Assembly (NCBI GenBank): GCA_904418845.1
Contig: CAJFQC010000004.1
Span: 62,001 to 126,000 of the forward strand
From: an uncultured Ruminococcus sp.
GTDB taxonomy: Bacteria > Bacillota > Clostridia > Lachnospirales > Lachnospiraceae
Reading direction: 5' to 3'
Length of the DNA stretch: 64,000 nt
Below are positions 48,767 to 58,597 of this stretch, piece by piece. Position numbers and translations under genes: made by a program. The notes below the pieces were generated by a model. The model was not told the DNA's origin. It saw only the letters and a program-made list of their open reading frames with translations, and searched no databases. How positions within the stretch are numbered: position 1 is the first letter of the stretch; the number at the start of each line of letters is the position of its first letter.

Positions 48767-49999
48767 TTATAACGCTTCTTTACCAGCTTGTAAATGAAAA
48801 TTTTCCTCTTCATACAGCGGTTTTCGGACTTTTTTCCTCGTGACCTCCACCAGGCCCAGAGGCGTGATATCTACAAGTGACGCCTGGATTGGGTCCTTTG
48901 CAAGACAAAATCGGAATTCCCGCAGGAGCTGCTGTGTATTCTCATCGGATTCCATATTGATAAAATCAACGATAATGATCCCCGACAGATTCCTCAGCCT
49001 TATCTGCCTTGCCGCTTCTTTCGCCGCTTCTAAATTTACCTTCAAGGCTCCTGCTTCGCTGTCCGCCCTGCTCCTTGCTTTGGCGGCGGCTTTCCCAGAA
49101 TTTACGTCTATGACAGTCAGGGCTTCTGTGGGCTGGATGATAAGATATCCGCCGGTCTTAAGCCACGCCCGTTCCCGCATAGCCTTCTCAAGCGCGGTCT
49201 GCGTGCTGTATAATTTGCCAAGAGGAAAATCCGGGTCGTCATAAAGCTTCAGAAGCTCCAGCTTATCCGGAAATTCAGAACGAAAATACGATTGTATTCT
49301 TGTATACAATTCCTTATCACCAACGACGATCTCTTCCATTCCATCCATATAGACATTTTTTAAATCTGAAATATAAGAAGGCGGAGCTGATTTCAGACAG
49401 GAAAAACAAGTCCGCGTAGCGGCCGCGTAAAACAAAGACTCATATTCTTCTTTAAGAGTATCAATCTCTGCGGTCACTTCTTCAAAAGGAACATCCTTTG
49501 CATTTGTCCGTACAATGATGCCGAAGCGGTCATTCTGATAACCGCTCAATTTTCCCTTATATCCGTCTCTCTGTGTTTTCGGTATTTTGGAAGATACCCC
49601 GATCCGTGTATTTCCGTGAGTAAGCACTGCATATCTCCCTGTAAAACTGATATTTCCCGTCACTGTGGGCGCTTTGTTTTTTGCCGCTTCCCGACTGATC
49701 TGAACAACGAGCTCATCACCGATGCATAGATCCCTATTACCGGACTTGCGAGTAAAGAAAGAGTCTTTTGCATCTTTCATGTCATAGTAACAGTTAACGC
49801 CCTTTTCGATCTCAATAAAGGCCGCGCCTATATTAGGAACAATATTTTTTACCTTTCCCACATAGATGTCTCCCAGTCTGTGAGCGCCCGAAGCATCCCC
49901 GTCGGAGGAAGCGCTGTGTATCTCAACGATATCTCCGTCCTCCAGAAAATACGTCCTTATACGGTTGTCTCTTTTTTCGATCAGGATCTTGCGCTCCAC
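48767..49999 (-). CDS. Ribonuclease E/G family protein
   Basis: GDIYVGKVKNIVPNIGAAFIEI S1-like; ALTVIDVNSGKAAAKARSRADSEAGALKVNLEAAKEAARQIRLRNLSGIIIVDFI. Confidence 0.95.
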   Translation of the reverse strand: MERKILIEKRDNRIRTYFLEDGDIVEIHSASSDGDASGAHRLGDIYVGKVKNIVPNIGAAFIEIEKGVNCYYDMKDAKDSFFTRKSGNRDLCIGDELVVQISREAAKNKAPTVTGNISFTGRYAVLTHGNTRIGVSSKIPKTQRDGYKGKLSGYQNDRFGIIVRTNAKDVPFEEVTAEIDTLKEEYESLFYAAATRTCFSCLKSAPPSYISDLKNVYMDGMEEIVVGDKELYTRIQSYFRSEFPDKLELLKLYDDPDFPLGKLYSTQTALEKAMRERAWLKTGGYLIIQPTEALTVIDVNSGKAAAKARSRADSEAGALKVNLEAAKEAARQIRLRNLSGIIIVDFINMESDENTQQLLREFRFCLAKDPIQASLVDITPLGLVEVTRKKVRKPLYEEENFHLQAGKEAL

Positions 50000-50043
50000 T
50001 GTTTCCCTCCTTAAAAAAGAATCTTTCTATAATCCCCTGTTAG

Positions 50044-50781
50044 TTATACACGAATATCGGTTCCCAGATCCTCAAGTGATACGAGTTTTTCCGCCTCATC
50101 CTCAGCTGTGTCTGCATACATCTCAAGTCTGTGATATGCAAATGTAATATGACTGTTTCTGTCTTCCGGTGCGTTGTCGCTGCCCGCCGCAAGACCGATC
50201 TGTGTAAGGTAAGTATCCATGACAAGATCAGGCTTTAAATTCTCTCTGCTTCCTGCCGCCAGTTTAAGGAAGACACTTTCATTCATGAATGCCCAGTCAT
50301 AGATCATGGGACGGATATCCACTTCTTTCTCACTGCGTTTCGTCTGCTTGATAACGCGTATCTCCGGCTGTGAAATAAAACTCTCAAAGCTTTCCTTCCA
50401 GTTCCCGGGAAGAAGTCCGTTCTTCAGGGATACAAGATAGTCCGCCGCGGCAAGAATCGTCATACCACTCTGCTTTTTCCCGTCCGGGATCTGCCTGAGA
50501 CTTATGACCTCGATCCCTTCCACGCACTCTGCGTTCATCCGCCTTACCGCCTCTGCGCTGTCCACGGGAGCCGTCAGTTCGATATCCATATATTCTCCGT
50601 CACTTGTAAGCCCGATCCCCAGAGGGCTGGCAAAGGACATGATCATATGAGGACTGTATCCCCCTGTAAATGCGATCGGGATATCCGCGCGGCGCATGAG
50701 CTTCTGAAAGAAACGCATCACGTCCAGATGTCCGATAAAGCGCATAGCGCCATATTTCTTAAATTTAATTCTTGCCTTCAT
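50044..50781 (-). CDS. DUF2344 / TIGR03936-type radical-SAM-linked protein
   Basis: MKARIKFKKYGAMRFIGHLDVMRFFQKLMRRADIPIAFTGGYSPHMIMSFASPLGIG. Confidence 0.92.
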   Translation of the reverse strand: MKARIKFKKYGAMRFIGHLDVMRFFQKLMRRADIPIAFTGGYSPHMIMSFASPLGIGLTSDGEYMDIELTAPVDSAEAVRRMNAECVEGIEVISLRQIPDGKKQSGMTILAAADYLVSLKNGLLPGNWKESFESFISQPEIRVIKQTKRSEKEVDIRPMIYDWAFMNESVFLKLAAGSRENLKPDLVMDTYLTQIGLAAGSDNAPEDRNSHITFAYHRLEMYADTAEDEAEKLVSLEDLGTDIRV

Positions 50782-52630
50782 AACAGACACCTCCTCCAAA
50801 TGCCGCCGCGCCGCAGCCGGAACACTGCATCCGACAGTTTGGCGTAACTTCTGCGTTCATGGCACGCTCCCATTCTTTTCGGAGGAAGCGTCTGCTCACG
50901 CCGATGTCAATAAAATCCCAGGGAAAGAGCTCATCTGCATCTCTCTGGCGCAGATTATAAAAGCTAATTTCAATTCCTGTATTCTTAAATGCCTGCATCC
51001 ACAGATCATTGCGGAAGCTCTCTGTCCATGAATCAAAGAGACAGCCAAGTCGGTATGCTTCCTCGATGACTGCGCCTACTTTACGGTCGCCTCTTGCCAT
51101 GACGCCCTCAAGAACCGTAGTCTGGGCATCGTGCCAGTTGTATTTTAAGCTCTTGCGGTTTAACTGTGCGTTGAATTCCTCTTTCACGACAGAAGCCCGT
51201 CTCATATATTCCTCCGCCGGGAACATCGTCGCCCACTGGAAGGGTGTAAACGGCTTAGGCACGAAGAAAGAAGAGCTTGCCGTGATCTGGCACTTTCCAT
51301 TTCTCTGCTCTTTTGGAATCTCGTAGTATCTGCGTGCCACCCGGTCTGACAGCCACGCGATCTCTCGCATATCTTCTTCCGCCTCTGTAGGAAGGCCGAG
51401 CATGAAGTACAGCTTCACCTTATTCCAGCCTCCTTCAAAAGCCTGTCCGGCGCCGCTCAGGATATCTTCCTCAGTCAGTCCCTTGTTGATGACATTACGC
51501 ATCCTCTGGGAGCCCGCTTCCGGGGCGAAGGTCAGACTGCTCTTGCGGATGTCCTGCACCTTGCTCATCACATCAAGAGAAAACGCGTCGATGCGGAGCG
51601 ACGGCAGGGAAATATTGATCCCCTTATCCTTAAACTCATCAATGAGAAAAATGACCAGTTCTTTAAGTTCAGAATAGTCGCTGGAGCTCAAAGAGCTCAG
51701 AGAAATCTCCTCGTGTCCGGTGTTTTTCAACATGGTACGGGCATATTCTTTTAACTTATCCACATTACGCTCTCTTGTCGGACGGTAGATCATCCCTGCC
51801 TGACAGAAACGGCAGCCCCTGATACATCCTCTCTGAATCTCAAGGACAACGCGATCCTGAGTCGCCTTGATAAAAGGAACGACCGGTTTCATCGGGTATG
51901 GGCAGTCCGTCACATCCATGACGACCTGTTTTTTCACTGTTGCCGGCGCATGTGCATTGTTCGGCGCAAACGCCTTCAACGTACCGTCTTCGTTATATTC
52001 CACATCATAAAACCCGGGCACATACAGACCTTTGACCCGCGCCGCCCTCTCAAGGAATTCTCTTCTGCTTTTCCCGGACCCTTTCCAGTCTTTGTAGGCG
52101 TCAAGAAGCTCGTCGTAGACTGTCTCGCCCTCTCCCATGTAAAAGATGTCAAAAAACTCAGCCAACGGCTCCGGATTGTAGGTGCACGGGCCGCCGCCGA
52201 TAACAATGGGATCCGCCTCCGTACGGTCCTTTGCGTGAAGCGGAATATGGCTCAGTTCCAATACCTGAAGAATATTCGTGTAGCACATCTCAAACTGGAT
52301 GGTGATACCGAGGAAGTCAAACTCACGGACCGGCTCCTGTGATTCCAGTGCAAAGAGCGGGATATTCTTCTCTCTCATCACCTTGTCAAGATCCAGCCAG
52401 GGAGAGTACACTCGCTCGCACCACACGTCCTCTCTGCGGTTAAACATGTCATAAAGAATCTGGATACCGAGATGGGACATCCCAATCTCGTATACATCCG
52501 GAAAGCACATGACAAAGCGGATGTCCACCTGATCCTTGTTCTTCATCACGGAGTTTACCTCGCCGCCGATGTAGCGCGCAGGTTTTTCGATTTTTAGTAA
52601 TATTTCATCACTTAAAGCCAGTTTCCTCAT
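50765..52630 (-). CDS. TIGR03960-family B12-binding/radical SAM protein
   Basis: VVLEIQRGCIRGCRFCQAGMIYRP; VDIRFVMCFPDVYEIGMSHLGIQILYD. Confidence 0.93.
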   Translation of the reverse strand: MRKLALSDEILLKIEKPARYIGGEVNSVMKNKDQVDIRFVMCFPDVYEIGMSHLGIQILYDMFNRREDVWCERVYSPWLDLDKVMREKNIPLFALESQEPVREFDFLGITIQFEMCYTNILQVLELSHIPLHAKDRTEADPIVIGGGPCTYNPEPLAEFFDIFYMGEGETVYDELLDAYKDWKGSGKSRREFLERAARVKGLYVPGFYDVEYNEDGTLKAFAPNNAHAPATVKKQVVMDVTDCPYPMKPVVPFIKATQDRVVLEIQRGCIRGCRFCQAGMIYRPTRERNVDKLKEYARTMLKNTGHEEISLSSLSSSDYSELKELVIFLIDEFKDKGINISLPSLRIDAFSLDVMSKVQDIRKSSLTFAPEAGSQRMRNVINKGLTEEDILSGAGQAFEGGWNKVKLYFMLGLPTEAEEDMREIAWLSDRVARRYYEIPKEQRNGKCQITASSSFFVPKPFTPFQWATMFPAEEYMRRASVVKEEFNAQLNRKSLKYNWHDAQTTVLEGVMARGDRKVGAVIEEAYRLGCLFDSWTESFRNDLWMQAFKNTGIEISFYNLRQRDADELFPWDFIDIGVSRRFLRKEWERAMNAEVTPNCRMQCSGCGAAAFGGGVCYEGKN

Positions 52631-52896
52631 ATAGAACCTCTCTTGTTTACTACGATGTCAGTACTTTACAATACTTTTCCTTTATCGTTAATCATCATGA
52701 ATCAAACCCTTTAGATGATATAATCCGAATTATTATATACCTTGTGCGGAAGAACTTCAAGCAAATATTTCTCCTTAATCCTTACGTATATCTTCCACTT
52801 CTTTCCTTCTTAAATTGTCATATGCATTCTCTCAGATTTTAACTTTTTGCCTTTTTCTAAGAAGTCTGCTATACATAAAAAAGACACCAAAAACCA

Positions 52897-53976
52897 CTAA
52901 AGTTTCTGCTGTCTTTCTTTCAGTCGGGCAATCTCCTGATATTTTTCCAGATAGTTCACAATATCTCTGACCTCGATTAATGTTTTCTTGTATTCGCCAA
53001 TTTCAAAAATGTTATTAAACTGTTTTTCGGCCTGCTGATAAACTTTTTTCGGCACTTCTTCCAATTCCAAATATTCGCAAATTTCCTTGTAATAGTCCTC
53101 GTCTGTGACAGGTTGCTTCCGCTGATTATATGGATATTGCCTTAAATGCTTAATAGCCGCTTTAGTCCAATCCTGGTTGGCACATTTAACGTTTTTTACT
53201 GTTTTATCAAAAAAATATTTCCCAATCTCTTCCAAATCCTCATATTGAAACAGCTCTTTATCATCATCTTTACGCAGCTTTACAATATATCTCTCTATCT
53301 CAATAATTCCTGCATATATATAAGGTGTAAGTGTGTGTAAAAATGCAAAATAATTCTTAAACCAGTTCCCGTTATCTCCTGTTTTTGAAAAAATAATTAA
53401 TTGAATCAATAAATCTGATAAATCAGCGTATAATTTATAGATTTTGAATTTGATAGTATTATTAATAATATTAAAAAGAATATATAAATTGTAAGAGCGT
53501 TCAAATTCAGTGTCCACAGTAAAATCTGCAACCATTTCATTATAAAATTCTAACAGATCATTTCTTTTATAATGGTTAATATAATATTCTTCTATTGCAG
53601 TAAACACTGCACATTTTCCTGCTGAATTAATAGGAAATTTCCTCATATGTTCTTTAAGCAAAGAGACTTGATCCTCATCTGAAATAATATGTGCAAAATA
53701 TTTTCCAATAGCCAACCAATTCTGATTTACAGCAGGAGATTCCGTAACTTTCAAAAATCCCTCAAATGCATCATATGCCTTCACCAAAGACAATAACTCT
53801 AAAATTCGAATAACTTTATTATACTCTTTTGCATCTTTATACTGGGGCATGACCTTTAACTCTTGAGTTAACTTGTCAAACAACAGCTTTGCTGCCTCTG
53901 ACTGATTTCCCTTTATACAAGAAAACGCGTCCTCTATGTCGTCTAAAATAATATCCAGTGCATTTTCCATTTCCAT
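52897..53976 (-). CDS. Hypothetical helical protein of unknown family (AT-rich gene)
   Basis: 360-codon ORF with AAGGAAGTG SD; predicted mostly alpha-helical by inspection; no recognisable motif. Confidence 0.75.
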   Translation of the reverse strand: MEMENALDIILDDIEDAFSCIKGNQSEAAKLLFDKLTQELKVMPQYKDAKEYNKVIRILELLSLVKAYDAFEGFLKVTESPAVNQNWLAIGKYFAHIISDEDQVSLLKEHMRKFPINSAGKCAVFTAIEEYYINHYKRNDLLEFYNEMVADFTVDTEFERSYNLYILFNIINNTIKFKIYKLYADLSDLLIQLIIFSKTGDNGNWFKNYFAFLHTLTPYIYAGIIEIERYIVKLRKDDDKELFQYEDLEEIGKYFFDKTVKNVKCANQDWTKAAIKHLRQYPYNQRKQPVTDEDYYKEICEYLELEEVPKKVYQQAEKQFNNIFEIGEYKKTLIEVRDIVNYLEKYQEIARLKERQQKL

Positions 53977-54209
53977 CACAAATCACTTCCTTAATTTAAG
54001 CTATAATGTTTAAATATATTAAACTAGATAGAGATAAAAATCGATATGTATGGGTAGGAGTACACTTTATTGTGTCTACTGTCTCAAACACAATTTTGAG
54101 TTTTCTCCTTAAATCTAGTTTCATTCACCATCAATCCGTCAAATAATTATAGCACAAATCCGTGTCATGGAGTATAATCAATGTGGATTAAGAAAGGAGC
54201 TGTTTATTA

Positions 54210-54820
54210 ATGGATAACAGATACCGCAGAGATCACGAGATGGCTTACAATGCCGATGAGAGCATCATCGCCGAGCAGCTTAGGACGAAAAAAGCGATCA
54301 GAGAATACAACAAAGTCATGCCTTTTGAACCTGAGAAAGGCATGTCCTGCCTGGACAGCGCCGGGCTGAATCACAGGGAGAACGTTTATTTTGAACCTCC
54401 TTTCCACTGTGAATACGGCTCTCATATCACGCTGGGAGAGAATTTCTACGCAAATACCGGGTGTGTCATGCTGGATGTGGCTCAGATCACCATCGGGAAA
54501 AATGTGATGTTCGGTCCCAATGTTTCTATCTACACAGCCGGACACCCCATCCATCCTGACAGCCGCAATTCCGGTTACGAATACGGAATTCCCGTAACCA
54601 TCGGAGACAATGTGTGGATCGGCGGAAGCTGCGTCGTCCTGCCCGGCGTGACCATCGGGGATAATGCCGTGATCGGCGCGGGCAGCGTGGTGACAAAAGA
54701 CATTCCGGCAAATGTATGCGCTGCAGGGTGATCCGAAAGATTACAGAGGCAGACAAACCGTTTTATTATAAAGACCGCAGATTCGATGACGAAGTGTGGG
54801 ATAAGATCAACGGACGGTGA
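54210..54820 (+). pseudogene. Maltose O-acetyltransferase-like (hexapeptide) gene with apparent C-terminal frameshift
   Basis: ORF 54210-54731 ends ...KDIPANVCAAG*; the canonical continuation VIRKITEADKPFYYKDRRFDDEVWDKINGR* is read from 54728 in another frame. Confidence 0.8.
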
Positions 54821-55578
54821 GTCCCCCCCTTATCTATCTTCTGAACACCCCTTTCTTTCTCAATCAGACGCTCCACAAAGGGTGACGCAGGATGTTCGAG
54901 GATCATCTCAGGAGTATCGTACTGAATGATCTCTCCCTGATCCATGACAAGAACTTTTGTACCCAGTTTCAGCGCTTCTGAAATATCGTGAGTCACAAAA
55001 AGAACCGTGATCCCTGTTTTTTCATAAATGCGGCGCAGCTCATCCTGCAGCTGTCCCCGCGTGATCTCGTCCACAGCGCCAAAGGGCTCATCCATAAGAA
55101 GCAGTTCCGGTGACGCCGCTAATGCTCTGGCAATACCGACTCTCTGCTGCTGTCCGCCGGACAGTTCATCCGGGTAACGCTCCTTTAACTCTGGAGAAAG
55201 ACCGACGATATCCATCCATTTATCCACCGCCTGCTTTGTCCTTTTCTTGTCTTTTTTATTGAGCAGGCTTGGAACATATGAAATATTCTCCTCCACCGTC
55301 ATATGTGGGAACAAGACACTGCCCTGTATAGCATAGCCGATATTTCTGCGAAGCTTTGTCATATCCTTTCCCCGAATGGATACGCCGTCCAGCAGGATCT
55401 CTCCCTTGTCCGGCTCTATGAGTCCGTTGATCATCTTAAGAACAGTCGTCTTCCCGCATCCTGATGATCCGATCATCGTGACAAATGCTCCCGTTGGAAC
55501 CGTAAGGTTAAAGTCGTCAAGCACGGTATTTTGCTCGTATGATTTTGAGATATGTCTTAGTTCTACTACAGCAGACAT
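54766..55578 (-). CDS. Glycine betaine/choline-type ABC transporter ATP-binding protein (OpuCA-like)
   Basis: MIGSSGCGKTTVLKMINGLIEPDKGEI; LSGGQQQRVGIARALAASPELLLMDEPFGAVDEITR. Confidence 0.92.
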   Translation of the reverse strand: MSAVVELRHISKSYEQNTVLDDFNLTVPTGAFVTMIGSSGCGKTTVLKMINGLIEPDKGEILLDGVSIRGKDMTKLRRNIGYAIQGSVLFPHMTVEENISYVPSLLNKKDKKRTKQAVDKWMDIVGLSPELKERYPDELSGGQQQRVGIARALAASPELLLMDEPFGAVDEITRGQLQDELRRIYEKTGITVLFVTHDISEALKLGTKVLVMDQGEIIQYDTPEMILEHPASPFVERLIEKERGVQKIDKGGTHRPLILSHTSSSNLRSL

Positions 55579-55645
55579 GCAGAACCCTCCTTTTCGTTAT
55601 TTGATAAATATGCCACGGCTGTGCCACCTGATCATGCACATGCCA

Positions 55646-57184
55646 CTACTCCACGAGCCCCTTTTCCATCAGAAACTTTTCCGCTGCATCCCGGGGCTCT
55701 TCTCCTTTTGTCTCCACCGCGTAATTCAATCGCGCCATATCGGCATCCGTCAAGATTCCAGTCACTTTCTCAAATACGCCGTTTAATTCCGGGTGCTCTT
55801 CCAGCACATCCGTGCGGATGATATTCCCGCATAAATAGGACGGGTAAAATCCCTTGTCATCCTCTAATACCACCGCGTCGGACACACTGAGCTGTCCGTC
55901 TGTGGTAAAAATGACCATGACATCAATCTGTTCCTGTTCAAGAGCCTGGTATTTCAGACCGATATCCAGATCCATGGTCTGTTTGAAATTGAGCCTGTAA
56001 GCGTCACAGAGCGCGTCATAGCCGTCCTCCCGTTCAAAGAAGTCATATTCCGCTCCGAGAATGAGCTCATCTGATACTGCCGACAGGTCTGAATAGGTCT
56101 TAAGGCCGTACTTGTCTGCTATCTCCTTTCGCACTACAAGCCCATAAGTATTGTTAAATCCATACATCCCGGCCCAGTCCATATCGTATTTCTCCCGGTA
56201 TTCCTGACGCATGAGGTCAAACTGGTCTTCTGTGTAAATGTCCTCTCTCTTTAGCACCATATTCCATGCTGTTCCTGTATACTCCGGATACAGATCGAAC
56301 TCTCCGCTCTCCATGGCGGGCTGGATATTGGAGGTGCCTCCGCCCACACCCTGCGTGATCTCCACATCAAGGTCAGTATCCTGCTCGATCAGGATATCCA
56401 GCATTTCTCCAAGGATGTACTGTTCGGTCATTGGTTTGGTGGCAATGTGGATAGTCTCTTTCCCCTGAGGGCGGAACAGGGCGGTTATCAGAACTGCCAG
56501 GGCGAGGACCGCAACGGCTATGCTCATGATCCGGTTCTGCTCTTTCGCTTTCCTGCTTCTCAACTTCATCCGCCGTTCCACAAATCCGAGAAGGAAATCA
56601 ACGGCCAGCGCCAGTACGGCGATCAGAAGGCTTCCCGCCATAGTCATTGGCGTGTTGTTCGTCGTGATACCGCGGTAGATTGCCACGCCGAGACCTCCGG
56701 CTCCGATGAAGGATGCAATACCGGCAAGGGCGATAGTCATGGTAACCATGCCGCGGATACCGGACATGATAACCGGAAGGGCAAGGGGCAGACGGACACG
56801 GAATAGTATCTGTGCCCTCGTACTTCCCATTCCCTTTGCCGCCTCTATGACGGCAGGTTCAACATTGGTCAGGCCTGTGTAAGTATTGCGGACCATAGGA
56901 AGCAGGGCATACACAGTCAGCGCGATGATGGCCGTCACATTTCCCACGCCCGAAAACGGGATCAAAAAACCCAGCATAGAGATCGATGGAATCGTATAGA
57001 GGAAGTTGACGATTCCAAGCGTCAGCTTCGCGCTTCTTTGAAACTCACTGATAAGGATTCCCGCGATCCCGCCAAGAAGGACGGCGATCACGATGGCCGC
57101 GGCGGAGATCCCGATGTGTTCCAGCAGAAGATTCAAAAAGAAGTCTGCTCTTTCTGTAAGTGTATTTATGATCGATTGAAGCAT
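55646..57184 (-). CDS. OpuC-type permease fused to substrate-binding domain
   Basis: N-terminal ABC permease (EAAKGMGSTRAQILFRVRLPLALPVIMSGIRG); C-terminal IHIATKPMTEQYILGEMLDILIEQ...EYTGTAWN. Confidence 0.93.
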   Translation of the reverse strand: MLQSIINTLTERADFFLNLLLEHIGISAAAIVIAVLLGGIAGILISEFQRSAKLTLGIVNFLYTIPSISMLGFLIPFSGVGNVTAIIALTVYALLPMVRNTYTGLTNVEPAVIEAAKGMGSTRAQILFRVRLPLALPVIMSGIRGMVTMTIALAGIASFIGAGGLGVAIYRGITTNNTPMTMAGSLLIAVLALAVDFLLGFVERRMKLRSRKAKEQNRIMSIAVAVLALAVLITALFRPQGKETIHIATKPMTEQYILGEMLDILIEQDTDLDVEITQGVGGGTSNIQPAMESGEFDLYPEYTGTAWNMVLKREDIYTEDQFDLMRQEYREKYDMDWAGMYGFNNTYGLVVRKEIADKYGLKTYSDLSAVSDELILGAEYDFFEREDGYDALCDAYRLNFKQTMDLDIGLKYQALEQEQIDVMVIFTTDGQLSVSDAVVLEDDKGFYPSYLCGNIIRTDVLEEHPELNGVFEKVTGILTDADMARLNYAVETKGEEPRDAAEKFLMEKGLVE

Positions 57185-57221
57185 TGTGTGTTCCTCCTGT
57201 CTCTGTCAGTTAATATCTGTA

Positions 57222-57833
57222 CTACAATCTTTCGACCGCTCCTGCCGGGCAGCTTTCCTGACACAGCCCGCAGTGCAGACAGTGATGCGGGTCGATCTGA
57301 TACGGGCTGCCTTCTAAGATGCATTTCTGAGGACAGACTTTCGCGCATGCGCCGCATCCGATGCAGTCCTCTGTAATGCAGAAACCCTTACGTTCCTTCT
57401 CTTCTTTTCCAAGAGGGAAGGTCTCTCTGTAAACAGACCCTTTTCCAAGATCAAAAAATTCAATCTGCCCTGATTCTATGCAGAATGGCTCTAAAATATA
57501 TCTGCTCTCTCCGGGATAGACCTGATTCATGGACGGATTCTCCTCAAAGATGCGGTCGATCCATTTCTTTTGGTCTTCCAGTTTTTCCACAGTTCCGTCT
57601 AGGCGGATCATCTGGTATTTATCATTCATGGCAGCAATCGCTGTTCGGTGGGTTGTGGTGATCTCCTGATAGAAATTCTTTCCTCTCGCAGTGCAGAAAT
57701 ATAGCTTCTCACCCTCTGTCAGCATAACGTCGATGATGCGGATCTGGGGCTGTCCTTTCCCGTCCACAGTAGCAAATGCCACATCCTTTATTTCTCTTAA
57801 CATCCTGATACAATCCTGTGCAGTCATATACAT
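57222..57833 (-). CDS. Pyridoxamine 5'-phosphate oxidase-like flavoprotein with C-terminal 2x[4Fe-4S] domain
   Basis: IKDVAFATVDGKGQPQIRIIDVML; CIGCGACAKVCPQKCILEGSPYQIDPHHCLHCGLCQESCPAGAV. Confidence 0.88.
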   Translation of the reverse strand: MYMTAQDCIRMLREIKDVAFATVDGKGQPQIRIIDVMLTEGEKLYFCTARGKNFYQEITTTHRTAIAAMNDKYQMIRLDGTVEKLEDQKKWIDRIFEENPSMNQVYPGESRYILEPFCIESGQIEFFDLGKGSVYRETFPLGKEEKERKGFCITEDCIGCGACAKVCPQKCILEGSPYQIDPHHCLHCGLCQESCPAGAVERL

Positions 57834-58057
57834 GATCCCATCCTTTCTTTTCCAAGGCTGTTTTTTATCGTTGACAAGGATATTGTAAGACGGTAAGGAC
57901 ATATCGTAAAGTAAGCACAATATTGTGGCGTAGTTACCTTTAAGAAACTATTGCCGTCTTTCCATAAGAAAACAAATTCATATTGGCTCTATTATAGCGC
58001 ATAAAAAATATTTTCAAGAGTATTTTGACAAATCTTGTAAAACTTTTTCAGCCTTTC

Positions 58058-58086
58058 TTGACTCGTACTATTTGCGGTGATATTCT
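58058..58086 (+). promoter_or_regulatory. Putative promoter of hxlR-like gene (TTGACT-N17-TATTCT)
   Basis: Hexamers at 58058-58063 and 58081-58086. Confidence 0.5.
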
Positions 58087-58178
58087 ATGTCTGTATAGAA
58101 AAATTGTCATGCAAACGTATTTTTGCATATTAGTTTCAAAAAGATACTGTAACACTGCTGTCAGGAAAGGATCTTGTT

Positions 58179-58508
58179 ATGGCTGTGATAAAAGAACTGC
58201 CGGCTTGTCCGGTTGAGACGACTCTAATGCTGATCGGGGATAAATGGAAGGTGCTGATCCTGCGGGATCTAATGCCCGGAAAAAAACGGTTCGGAGAATT
58301 AAAGAAGTCGATCGGGAATGTGTCCCAGAAAGTGCTGACTTCCCAGCTTCGCGCCATGGAAGAAAACGGCCTGGTCAGCCGCAGGGTTTACGCGGAGATT
58401 CCGCCAAGGGTGGAATACTCTCTGACAGAGCTTGGGCGAAGCCTTGAGCCAATCCTTGATTCGATGAAAAGCTGGGGCGAAGAATACAAGGCGAAGAACG
58501 CCGGGTAA
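58179..58508 (+). CDS. HxlR-family transcriptional regulator
   Basis: CPVETTLMLIGDKWKVLILRDLMPGKKRFGELKKSIGNVSQKVLTSQLRAMEENGLVSRRVYAEIPPRVEYSLTELG. Confidence 0.96.
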   Translation: MAVIKELPACPVETTLMLIGDKWKVLILRDLMPGKKRFGELKKSIGNVSQKVLTSQLRAMEENGLVSRRVYAEIPPRVEYSLTELGRSLEPILDSMKSWGEEYKAKNAG

Positions 58509-58524
58509 ACAATAGAGAATATGG

Positions 58525-58582
58525 GAATCCCCCTGCCGGCAGAGATAATACACGCGATTATATTCTGCCGGCAGGGGGATTC
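58525..58582. terminator. Strong bidirectional hairpin between convergent hxlR-like and sirtuin genes
   Basis: 19-bp perfect stem GAATCCCCCTGCCGGCAGA / TCTGCCGGCAGGGGGATTC. Confidence 0.75.
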
Positions 58583-58597
58583 TATGTTTCATTTTAT

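Noticed and set aside
47672-49244. Plus-strand ORFs opposite aspartokinase and RNase E/G (47672-48031, 48840-49244)
   Set aside because: Overlap conserved minus-strand CDSs; no recognisable protein features.
54021-54121. 9-bp inverted repeat AAACTAGAT/ATCTAGTTT as insertion-sequence ends
   Set aside because: Only 9 bp, no transposase, no evident target-site duplication; likely chance in AT-rich DNA.
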